Source: Dyadobacter fermentans DSM 18053 (lineage in GTDB: Bacteria > Bacteroidota > Bacteroidia > Cytophagales > Spirosomataceae). From it: DNA of 64,000 nt. Below are positions 42,400 to 49,522 of this stretch, piece after piece (position 1 is the stretch's first letter; every line of letters begins with the position of its first letter). The notes below the pieces were generated by a model that had not been told where the DNA came from, made no database searches, and saw nothing but the letters and a program-made list of their open reading frames with translations. The translations under genes were made by a program, and so were the position numbers. The stretch spans positions 4,379,501 to 4,443,500 of the forward strand of contig NC_013037.1 of the NCBI RefSeq assembly GCF_000023125.1, written 5' to 3'.

Positions 42400-42421
42400 G
42401 GCGAGTCGGCAGGTTTTTTTG
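42378..42421 (+). terminator. Terminator after the sigma factor pair
   Basis: ACCTGC (42378-42383) pairs with GCAGGT (42409-42414), with further imperfect pairing inside, followed by a run of eight T. The stop codon of the small gene lies in the hairpin. Confidence 0.7.
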
Positions 42422-42450
42422 TTTCCAGCTACTGATCCGGTAGCTGGAAA
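42422..42450 (+). repeat. Second hairpin before nth
   Basis: A perfect 11-bp stem (42422-42432 with 42440-42450) and a 7-nt loop, directly after the terminator hairpin. It may be a backup terminator or a leader structure of nth. Confidence 0.75.
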
Positions 42451-42541
42451 TTGTCATTACTTTTTAATGTTTGGGCAGGAATTCCGGCCCACTGATCATT
42501 CTGTGTCGGACCGCGGTCCTTCGCAGGAACATGATACTATT

Positions 42542-43204
42542 ATGCTTAAAAAAGAACGCTATAAACATTTCCTGGACTATTTCACGCAGAACTTCCCCGA
42601 ACCGGAAACCGAACTGCACTATTCCAGCCCGTACGAGCTGCTGGTGGCGGTAATCCTGTCGGCACAATGCACCGATAAGCGGGTGAATATGGTTACCCCG
42701 AAGCTATTTGAACGTTTCCCGGACCCCGAGTCGCTTGCTGCTTCCAATACGGAGGAGGTATTTACATACATCCGCTCGATTTCCTATCCCAACAACAAGG
42801 CCAAGCACCTGGTCGGCATGGCCCGCATGCTGGTTGAACAGTTCCATTCGGAAGTTCCTTCCACCGTGGAGGACTTGCAAAAGATGCCCGGAGTGGGACG
42901 CAAAACGGCCAACGTGATCGCCTCGGTGATATTCAGCATGCCCGCGATGGCGGTGGACACACACGTTTTCAGGGTGTCGCGGAGGCTTGGACTGGTGCCT
43001 ATGACCGCCAAAACGCCCCTGGCCGTGGAACGCGAACTCGTGACGCATATTCCGAAGCATTTGATTCATAAAGCGCATCACTGGCTCATCCTGCACGGGC
43101 GCTACGTATGTACGGCGCGCAATCCGCAATGCTTCCAGTGCCCGCTGTCGCCATTTTGCAGATACTTTGAAAAAAATGTAAAAATCGACGTTTTTCATTC
43201 GTGA
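42542..43204 (+). CDS. nth: Endonuclease III
   Basis: A 220-residue DNA glycosylase/AP lyase. The helix-hairpin-helix with catalytic Lys121 (MPGVGRKTANVIA), catalytic Asp139 in AVDTHVFRV, and the C-terminal iron-sulfur loop Cys190, 197, 200, 206 (C-x6-C-x2-C-x5-C) are all present. It removes oxidised pyrimidines. ATG 42542 is chosen because it matches the family length; the in-frame reading upstream covers the hairpin region. Confidence 0.95.
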   Translation: MLKKERYKHFLDYFTQNFPEPETELHYSSPYELLVAVILSAQCTDKRVNMVTPKLFERFPDPESLAASNTEEVFTYIRSISYPNNKAKHLVGMARMLVEQFHSEVPSTVEDLQKMPGVGRKTANVIASVIFSMPAMAVDTHVFRVSRRLGLVPMTAKTPLAVERELVTHIPKHLIHKAHHWLILHGRYVCTARNPQCFQCPLSPFCRYFEKNVKIDVFHS

Positions 43205-43275
43205 TTACAACCAATTTTGCCCGGACGACGTCTACCTGAAAACTAAAACAGTCCCCATTAATTACTTAGAAAGAA

Positions 43276-44136
43276 ATGAAGCGTATTAATCTGGTGTGGT
43301 GTGCACTAATGGCAATGGTAATCGGCCTGTCGTCATGTATGGACGATGTATCGAGCAGGGATGAGGAGAAGATCGCCGAAAACGAAACCGCCATTCAGGC
43401 AGCCCTGAAAGCCGACAGCCTGGGCGCAAAAGCCGTGAGGGATTCTTCCGGCCTCTATTATATCATCAAAAAGTCGAACCCGGCTGGCCTGAAAGCTCAG
43501 ATCGGTGACGCGGCGACGATCAAGTACACCGGCTACCTGCTGAACGGAACGAAGGTGATTTCCTCTACCGTCGATAATAAAACGGAGTTCTCGTTCCCGG
43601 CTGGCGGTTATGTGTATTGGGGTGGTATCGAAATCGGTATTTTCAAGATGCGGACGGGCGAAACTGCTACGTTTTACCTTCCGTTCTACCTCGCTTCGGG
43701 CGCTGTGGACCGCGTCAATATCCCGGCCTATTCGCCGATCCGCATGGAAGTGGAGTTTGTTAAAACACGTACGGAGGTTCAGCAAATCGATGATTTTATA
43801 GCTAAAAAGGGCTTCACTATTTCCGACAGAACGCCGGATAACCTCGTGATTGTCCGTGCCAACACCGTAACTGGCGATACAATTGGGCCAGGTAAAGCGG
43901 TGAATGTGAAATATGTAGGCAAGTTGCTCGACGACACCAAGTTCGACGAGCGCACCAGCAGCTTCATCACCGGCAGCGCCAATACCATCCCCGGCTTCGA
44001 CCGTGCGATCCGCAAAATGCGGAGAGGCGAAAAAGCGATTATCGTTTTCCCTTCTTCACTTGGCTACGGCAAAAACGGCAACAACACGATCCTGCCTTAT
44101 TCTCCGCTTCAATTCGAAATCGAGATTGAAAAGTAA
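43276..44136 (+). CDS. FKBP-type peptidyl-prolyl isomerase lipoprotein with two domains
   Basis: A 286-residue lipoprotein (lipobox LSSC, Cys21) with two FKBP domains. The first (about 65-160) begins GDAATIKYTGYLLNG and is degenerate in the active-site aromatics. The second (about 200-286) is typical: VNVKYVGKLLDDTKFDERTS, IPGFDRAIRKMRRGEKAIIV and SSLGYGKNG. It would fold proteins on the periplasmic side of the envelope. It resembles the GldI group of gliding-linked isomerases, but the two-domain form makes that assignment open. It lies two bases from the convergent pglE stop. Confidence 0.87.
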   Translation: MKRINLVWCALMAMVIGLSSCMDDVSSRDEEKIAENETAIQAALKADSLGAKAVRDSSGLYYIIKKSNPAGLKAQIGDAATIKYTGYLLNGTKVISSTVDNKTEFSFPAGGYVYWGGIEIGIFKMRTGETATFYLPFYLASGAVDRVNIPAYSPIRMEVEFVKTRTEVQQIDDFIAKKGFTISDRTPDNLVIVRANTVTGDTIGPGKAVNVKYVGKLLDDTKFDERTSSFITGSANTIPGFDRAIRKMRRGEKAIIVFPSSLGYGKNGNNTILPYSPLQFEIEIEK

Positions 44137-44138
44137 GG

Positions 44139-45266
44139 TCAAAAACAACTTCTGACGATGCGGGCTACCAGCTCCCGCCCGGCTTCACCGAGATTTGAAC
44201 CGGACGGCAGGCACATTCCCCGCTCGAACAATCTTTCCGAAACGCTACCTCCAAACCGGGGTAGCGTTTCGTATATTTTCTGGCAATGCATTGGTTTCCA
44301 CACCGGACGCGATTCGATGCCATGCGCCAGCAACGCAGTTTGAATGTCGGCAGGACTGGCACGGTTGCCCTCAATGACGAGCGCCGTCAGCCAGCGGTTG
44401 GAAAAAGTCTCGGCAATGCCCGTTTGAAAGCCGATTTCAGCAATACCTTCGAAATAATGTTGATAAAACTGAAAGTTTGACCGGCGCTGCGCAACTCTTT
44501 CATCGATCACCTCCAATTGCCCACGCCCTATTCCGGCGCACACATTGCTCATCCTATAATTGTATCCTACTTCATGATGCTCGTAATGCCGTGACGGCTC
44601 CCGCGCCTGCGTGGCCAGGAACCGGGCTCTTTCCAGGTATTCAGGGGAAATGGAAACCATCGCACCGCCGCCGGACGTCGTGATTATTTTGTTTCCATTG
44701 AAGGAAAATATCCCGATCGTACCGAAAGTACCGACCTTGCTGCCGCCATATTCCGCACCCAGCGCTTCGGCCGCGTCCTCGATTAGCGGAATGTCATGCT
44801 TTTTGCACAAATACAGAATTTCATCCAGCATAGCAGGCATTCCATATAAATGCACGACGATGATGGCCTTAGGCCTTTTCCCGATCCGGATGTAATGCCG
44901 GATGGCATCTTCCAGTGCATTGGGGCACATATTCCAGGTCACCGGCTCGCTATCGATAAAAACGGGCGTCGCGCCCACGTACACGATCGGATTGGCAGTG
45001 GCCACGAACGTGAGTGACTGGCAAAGGACGACGTCGCTCAGCCCGATCCCCAACGCCAGCAATGCAAGATGCAGCGCCGCCGTGCCGGATGCCAGCGCGA
45101 GCGCATGCTTGCTGCCCGTATATGCACATAACTCCTCCTCGAACACATTGATATTCGGGCCCACGGGTGCAATCCAGTTGCTGTCGAATGCCTCGCGGAC
45201 GTATTGTTGCTCCCGCCCGCTCATGTGCGGGGGTGAGAGGTAAATCTTGTATTCCATCTTGTCCAA
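44139..45266 (-). CDS. pglE: DegT/DnrJ/EryC1/StrS aminotransferase, PglE-like
   Basis: A 375-residue PLP-dependent sugar aminotransferase. Asp164 (IEDAAEALGA) and Lys193 (FSFNGNKIITT) are the expected PLP contacts, and NWIAPVGPNINVFEEELC near residue 30 is typical. PglE converts the UDP-4-keto-6-deoxy sugar to the UDP-4-amino sugar in bacillosamine synthesis. The start may also be the Met at 45257. It is the last gene of the E1-pglC-pglD-pglE operon, 6 bases after pglD. No PglF-type dehydratase is nearby to supply the substrate. Confidence 0.85.
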   Translation of the reverse strand: MDKMEYKIYLSPPHMSGREQQYVREAFDSNWIAPVGPNINVFEEELCAYTGSKHALALASGTAALHLALLALGIGLSDVVLCQSLTFVATANPIVYVGATPVFIDSEPVTWNMCPNALEDAIRHYIRIGKRPKAIIVVHLYGMPAMLDEILYLCKKHDIPLIEDAAEALGAEYGGSKVGTFGTIGIFSFNGNKIITTSGGGAMVSISPEYLERARFLATQAREPSRHYEHHEVGYNYRMSNVCAGIGRGQLEVIDERVAQRRSNFQFYQHYFEGIAEIGFQTGIAETFSNRWLTALVIEGNRASPADIQTALLAHGIESRPVWKPMHCQKIYETLPRFGGSVSERLFERGMCLPSGSNLGEAGRELVARIVRSCF

Positions 45267-45272
45267 CGGTTG

Positions 45273-45863
45273 TCAAGAGATTACTTTCGCGGGATTGCCC
45301 GCCAGTTTTGCAAAATCGGGCAAATCGCGGATCACCACCGCGCCCGCCCCGATCACGCAGCCCTTCCCGACATTCACGCCCGGCGCTACCACGCATCCGG
45401 CGCCTGCGAGCGTGCCTGCGCCTACATGCACGCCGCCGCATAACGTTGCGCCCGGGCCAATGTGCACGAAGTCACCCAAAACACATTCATGATCCACAAT
45501 GGCCCCGGTATTCACGATCACATGCTCGCCCAAACGGCAATCCGCCTGGATAACGGCCCGTTGCACCACCACGCCGCCAGGTCCAATGAGAACCGTCGCA
45601 TCCACAATGGCAGTAGGGTGAATGGCTTTGCCAAACGAATGACTTACCCGCTCCGCAATGCGCCGACGAATGCTGTTGTCCCCGATCGCGATGATCAGCT
45701 CATCTTCCGACCGCCAAGCGTGGTCGTAAGCACGCGGAAGTTGCAGAGAATGCAAATCGACGTATTGCCAATGGTCATCAAATAAGCCATTAACCGGCGT
45801 TCCGCATGCGGACAGAATGCTCCATACCACTTTCGCGTGGCCTCCCGCTCCGAATATCAGCAT
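45273..45863 (-). CDS. pglD: PglD-like sugar N-acetyltransferase
   Basis: A 196-residue NeuD/PglD family protein: a Rossmann-like N-terminal part with GAGGHAKVV at residues 5-13, followed by a left-handed beta-helix of hexapeptide repeats (IVDATVLIGPGGVV, then repeats to VIRDLPDFAK and the end AGNPAKVIS). It would acetylate the 4-amino group of the UDP sugar made by PglE. It overlaps the end of pglC by seven bases. Confidence 0.85.
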   Translation of the reverse strand: MLIFGAGGHAKVVWSILSACGTPVNGLFDDHWQYVDLHSLQLPRAYDHAWRSEDELIIAIGDNSIRRRIAERVSHSFGKAIHPTAIVDATVLIGPGGVVVQRAVIQADCRLGEHVIVNTGAIVDHECVLGDFVHIGPGATLCGGVHVGAGTLAGAGCVVAPGVNVGKGCVIGAGAVVIRDLPDFAKLAGNPAKVIS

Positions 45864-46429
45864 ACGGCATTGCCATTGAATGGTGAAACTTCGGTCCCGT
45901 CGGTTTTTCGGAGGGAGAATGCTTTGCTGAACGTCGTAAAAATGATCCGGCAGTCGAGCGACAGGGAATGGCTTTCGACATAATATCGGTCATAGTCAAA
46001 CTTTTCGTTCCAGCTGAGCCCGTTGCCGCCGCTGATTTGTGCCAGCCCGGTTATACCGGGTTTTACATTGTGGCGCAAATGCTGGTGTGAGTTATAAAGA
46101 GCCAGGTAGTCCGCCAGCAACGGCCGCGGCCCGACGATGCTCATTTCGCCACGCAGCACGTTCCAGAACTGCGGCAATTCATCCAGCGAAGTTTTGCGGA
46201 GCAATTTCCCAAACCTGCAAACCGGACGTCCGTCGGGAAACATCGTCCTGAATTTGAGAATAGTGAATAGCCGCCCATAGTGCCCCGGCCGCTGCTGCGT
46301 AAAAAACGGATTGCATTTGAAATACACCCACAAAACCGGCGGTAGCAGCACAAAAAACGGCAACGAGGTAATGAGCCCCGTTGCCGCCATGAGAATGTCT
46401 AAAATTCTTTTTCCTTTTGAACGATACAT
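45857..46429 (-). CDS. pglC: Sugar-phosphate transferase, PglC-like
   Basis: A 190-residue bacterial sugar transferase. The start at 46429 gives MYRSKGKRILDILMAATGLI, with one hydrophobic re-entrant helix; an earlier in-frame codon would overlap the upstream gene by 67 bases. The core motifs are LKFRTMFPDGR, LRKTSLDELPQFWNVLRGEMS and VGPRPLLADYL. It transfers a sugar-1-phosphate to undecaprenyl phosphate, starting a glycan on the inner membrane. It starts four bases after the E1 stop. Confidence 0.87.
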   Translation of the reverse strand: MYRSKGKRILDILMAATGLITSLPFFVLLPPVLWVYFKCNPFFTQQRPGHYGRLFTILKFRTMFPDGRPVCRFGKLLRKTSLDELPQFWNVLRGEMSIVGPRPLLADYLALYNSHQHLRHNVKPGITGLAQISGGNGLSWNEKFDYDRYYVESHSLSLDCRIIFTTFSKAFSLRKTDGTEVSPFNGNAVC

Positions 46430-46433
46430 AAGT

Positions 46434-48854
46434 TCATGCGTTAAACAGCTCCGGATATTTATCTGGGGCCGCTTCTCGCATGATTTCGTAAACTGTTTCA
46501 AAAATGTCGTCCATGTTCGGTTTCGAAAAATAGTCGCCGTCCGAGCCGTATGGCGGGCGGTGATCTTTCGCAGCGATGGTTACCGGCGCCGAATCGAGCC
46601 AGCGGTATGCCTGCTGTTTTTCCAAAACCTGCTGCATCATATAGCCTGATGCGCTTCCGGGCAGGTCCTCGTCGGCGAAAATGACCCGGTTGGTTTTTCT
46701 AATGGACTCCACTATCCGGTTGTCGACATCGAAAGGCAGCAAAGTTTGCACATCGATGACTTCAACATCAATTCCTGAATTTTGCAATTGAGAAGCGGCC
46801 TCCATTACAATACGACACATTGAGCCGTAAGTAACAATGGTGAGGTCATTTCCCTCTCTTAAAATTTCAGGCTGGCCCAGTGGAATGCAGTATTCGCCCA
46901 GATTGTCGGGCATAATTTCCTTCTGGCGGTATGAATTCAGCGGTTCCACCATCAATGCGGGGTCGTCGCCTTGTATTAATGTATTGTAAAGTCCCGCCGC
47001 CTGGGTGAAGTTCCGTGGAACCGCCACGTGCAGGCCGCGCAAGCTGCTGAGCATGGTGCCCATCGGCGAGCCGGAGTGCCAGATGCCTTCGAGCCGGTGT
47101 CCCCGTGTGCGGATGATGAGCGGTGCCCGCTGGCCTCCTGCGGTCCTGTACCGGAGCGATGCCAGGTCGTCGGTAAGCGTGGCCAGTGCGTAGTAGATGT
47201 AGTCGAAATATTGTATTTCCACGATCGGGCGAAGGCCTCGCATGGCCATCCCTATTCCCTGACCGATGATCGTCGTTTCGCGGATTCCGGTGTCGGTAAT
47301 GCGGATTTCGCCGTATTTTTCCTGTAATCCTGCAAAGCCCTGATTTACATCGCCGATCAAACCGATGTCTTCTCCCAATGCAACCACCCGTAAATCCTTC
47401 TCAAAAAGCGCATTGAAATACGAGCGGATTACCTCGCGGCCGTCCACCGTCGGGCTGCTGTCTGAAAACACGGGTTTCACCGGCTCCACGAGCATGGGTG
47501 AGTATTTGGTTTCGCTGTATAAATGGGTATTGAAACGCTCCTTGTTGACGCTCAGGTTCTCCTGTAAAAACGCTTTCAAGGCATTTACCTGCGGATTTTG
47601 CTCTTTTCCGATGATCCGCAAAACCTTCCGCACAGCTGCAATCATATCCCTGCGAACGGGCAGATAGGTTTTTTGAAGTTCAAGAATCACATTGTTTACC
47701 TCGGCCGCGAATGAACTGCCGCCCGCTACCGATTGCAGCCGCTGAATGGTGTCGTTAAACTCGGCGTCCAGCTCCTTCCGGTAGGCCTGCCATGCCGCGT
47801 TGCGCTCATGGAGGGCCTTTTCCTTGGCTTCGCGCTCGATTTCCTCCAACTCGTCGTCGGTAGCATAGCCGTTTTTCAGTATCCAGTCGCGGAAACGCAC
47901 ATTGCAGTCGTGCTCGCGCTCCCATTGCAACCGCTGTTTCGATTTGTAACGCTCGTGCGAGCCGGATGTGGAATGTCCCTGAGGCTGCGTAAGTTCAGTG
48001 ACGTGTACGAGCACCGGCACGTGCTGTTCGCGGCTCACCTTGGCCGCCTTTTGATAAGTTTCAACAAGCGCAGGATAATCCCAGCCATTCACGGTGAAGA
48101 TCTCGATACCGTCGCCGTCCTCATTGCGCTGCAAGCCTGCCAACGCTTTTGAAATACTGCCTTTAGTAGTCTGATATTCAATAGGAACCGATATTCCGTA
48201 ACCATCATCCCAAACCGAAACGATTAGCGGGATCTGCAAAACGCCGGCCGCATTCATCGCTTCCCAGAACATTCCCTGAGACGTGGAAGCATCGCCGATC
48301 GTCGAGAAAACCACCTCGCTGCCTTTGCGCGAGAATGTGGTCATGCTGTGCAGATCGGCATTCTCACGAAATAATTTGGATGCATAAGCGAGGCCTACCG
48401 AGCGGGGGATCTGCCCGGCGGTGGAAGAAATATCACAAACGGAATTGTACAATTTTGTCTGGTCGAGCCAGTCGCCGTTTCCATCTACCCAGCGGGTGGA
48501 GAAGTGGCCGTTCATCGAGCGCCCGCCGGTGTTAGGCTCATGTTCGAGGTTGGCGTGGGCATACATTTGGGCAAAAAATTGCTGCCAGGTTAAGTTCCCG
48601 ACAGCCGCTTCGATGGTCTGGTCCCGATAATATCCCGAGCGAAAATCGCCGGGCTGAAAAACTTTGGAAAGTGCAATCTGCGCTACCTCTTTACCATCTC
48701 CAAAAATCCCGAATTTAGAACGGCCGCCCATGGTATCCTTCCTCCCCAGCAAACTTACCTGACGACTTTCGCATGCTAGGCGGTAATCATCGATAATGTC
48801 CTCTTTACTCAAAACACTGGAACCGGTCAAACTATCATTTTGAAGCATAAGCAA
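46434..48854 (-). CDS. Branched-chain 2-oxoacid dehydrogenase E1, alpha-beta fusion
   Basis: An 806-residue thiamine-diphosphate enzyme that joins the alpha and beta E1 subunits in one chain, as seen in Bacteroidota. The alpha half (about 1-340) has GDASTSQGMFWEAMN and the DDGYG end of the ThDP motif, plus STSGSHERYKS. A helical linker follows, and the beta half (from about 465) begins VVALGEDIGLIGDVNQGF and has TGIRETTIIGQGIGMAM. It decarboxylates 2-oxo acids from valine, leucine and isoleucine. It has its own promoter box and heads an operon with pglC-D-E; E2/E3 are not close by. Confidence 0.92.
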   Translation of the reverse strand: MLMLQNDSLTGSSVLSKEDIIDDYRLACESRQVSLLGRKDTMGGRSKFGIFGDGKEVAQIALSKVFQPGDFRSGYYRDQTIEAAVGNLTWQQFFAQMYAHANLEHEPNTGGRSMNGHFSTRWVDGNGDWLDQTKLYNSVCDISSTAGQIPRSVGLAYASKLFRENADLHSMTTFSRKGSEVVFSTIGDASTSQGMFWEAMNAAGVLQIPLIVSVWDDGYGISVPIEYQTTKGSISKALAGLQRNEDGDGIEIFTVNGWDYPALVETYQKAAKVSREQHVPVLVHVTELTQPQGHSTSGSHERYKSKQRLQWEREHDCNVRFRDWILKNGYATDDELEEIEREAKEKALHERNAAWQAYRKELDAEFNDTIQRLQSVAGGSSFAAEVNNVILELQKTYLPVRRDMIAAVRKVLRIIGKEQNPQVNALKAFLQENLSVNKERFNTHLYSETKYSPMLVEPVKPVFSDSSPTVDGREVIRSYFNALFEKDLRVVALGEDIGLIGDVNQGFAGLQEKYGEIRITDTGIRETTIIGQGIGMAMRGLRPIVEIQYFDYIYYALATLTDDLASLRYRTAGGQRAPLIIRTRGHRLEGIWHSGSPMGTMLSSLRGLHVAVPRNFTQAAGLYNTLIQGDDPALMVEPLNSYRQKEIMPDNLGEYCIPLGQPEILREGNDLTIVTYGSMCRIVMEAASQLQNSGIDVEVIDVQTLLPFDVDNRIVESIRKTNRVIFADEDLPGSASGYMMQQVLEKQQAYRWLDSAPVTIAAKDHRPPYGSDGDYFSKPNMDDIFETVYEIMREAAPDKYPELFNA

Positions 48855-48905
48855 AAATCACGGGTTTTAATCCGTAAGTTAAATTACGTTTTTTTGAATG
48901 CAAGC

Positions 48906-48913
48906 CAAAATTA
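48906..48913 (-). promoter_or_regulatory. -7 promoter box for the E1-pglCDE operon
   Basis: On the minus strand TAATTTTG, a perfect TAnnTTTG match, 52 bases before the E1 start codon. Confidence 0.5.
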
Positions 48914-49055
48914 GGCAGGAAAATAATAACCCACGCATCGGAACGTGTAGTTTTGGGCCATTGTTAATATTGGTTAATGATTATTATATTTAGCTTTTTA
49001 AGCGTTAATCTTGTTTAACAATAAGTTTTTCACCACTTAAAGTATAGTTACAACT

Positions 49056-49451
49056 ATGAAAGTATTCTTTTCAGCACTGGTATTGATCCTCGGGCTGACC
49101 ACCGTAAGTTTTGCACAAAAAGGTGTATTGAAATTCAAGGAAGAGACGCACAAATTCGGCAAAGTACCACAAGGCACTCCTGTTACCCACGAGTTTGTAT
49201 TTACCAACACCGGCTCCGATCCCGTGATTCTTTCCAACGTAACCGTGTCATGCGGATGTACCACACCCGTATGGTCGAAAGAGCCTGTACTTCCAGGTAA
49301 AACCGGTTCGGTAAAAGCTACTTTCAATGCTGCTGCAGCAGGTCCTTTCAATAAGCCTGTAACCGTTTTCAGCAATACTGAAGGTGGTTCTATCACGCTT
49401 TATCTCAATGGAGAGGTGGTTCCCAAAACAGCTGCCAAGTCTTCCAAATAA
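49056..49451 (+). CDS. DUF1573 exported protein
   Basis: A 131-residue protein with a signal peptide (MKVFFSALVLILGLTTVSFA) and one DUF1573 Ig-like domain (FKEETHKFGKVPQGTPVTHE, SCGCTTPVWSKEP). The Cys-Gly-Cys segment is typical. The family is very common in Bacteroidota, exported to the periplasm or outside; its role is unknown. It is followed by a clear terminator and is convergent with lptD. Confidence 0.9.
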   Translation: MKVFFSALVLILGLTTVSFAQKGVLKFKEETHKFGKVPQGTPVTHEFVFTNTGSDPVILSNVTVSCGCTTPVWSKEPVLPGKTGSVKATFNAAAAGPFNKPVTVFSNTEGGSITLYLNGEVVPKTAAKSSK

Positions 49452-49470
49452 ACATTCAGCCAATGCATTC

Positions 49471-49502
49471 AATGGCCGTTCCGATTGGACGGCCATTTTT
49501 TG
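49471..49502 (+). terminator. Terminator of the DUF1573 gene
   Basis: A 9-bp GC-rich stem (49471-49479 with 49489-49497), a 9-nt loop and a run of six T, 19 bases after the stop codon. Confidence 0.88.
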
Positions 49503-49522
49503 TTGTATTACATTCTGCTGGC

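Noticed and set aside
44165..45553. Several plus-strand frames opposite pglE and pglD
   Set aside because: Cys/Ser/Pro/Arg-rich shadow translations without start context; the minus-strand genes show full family motifs.
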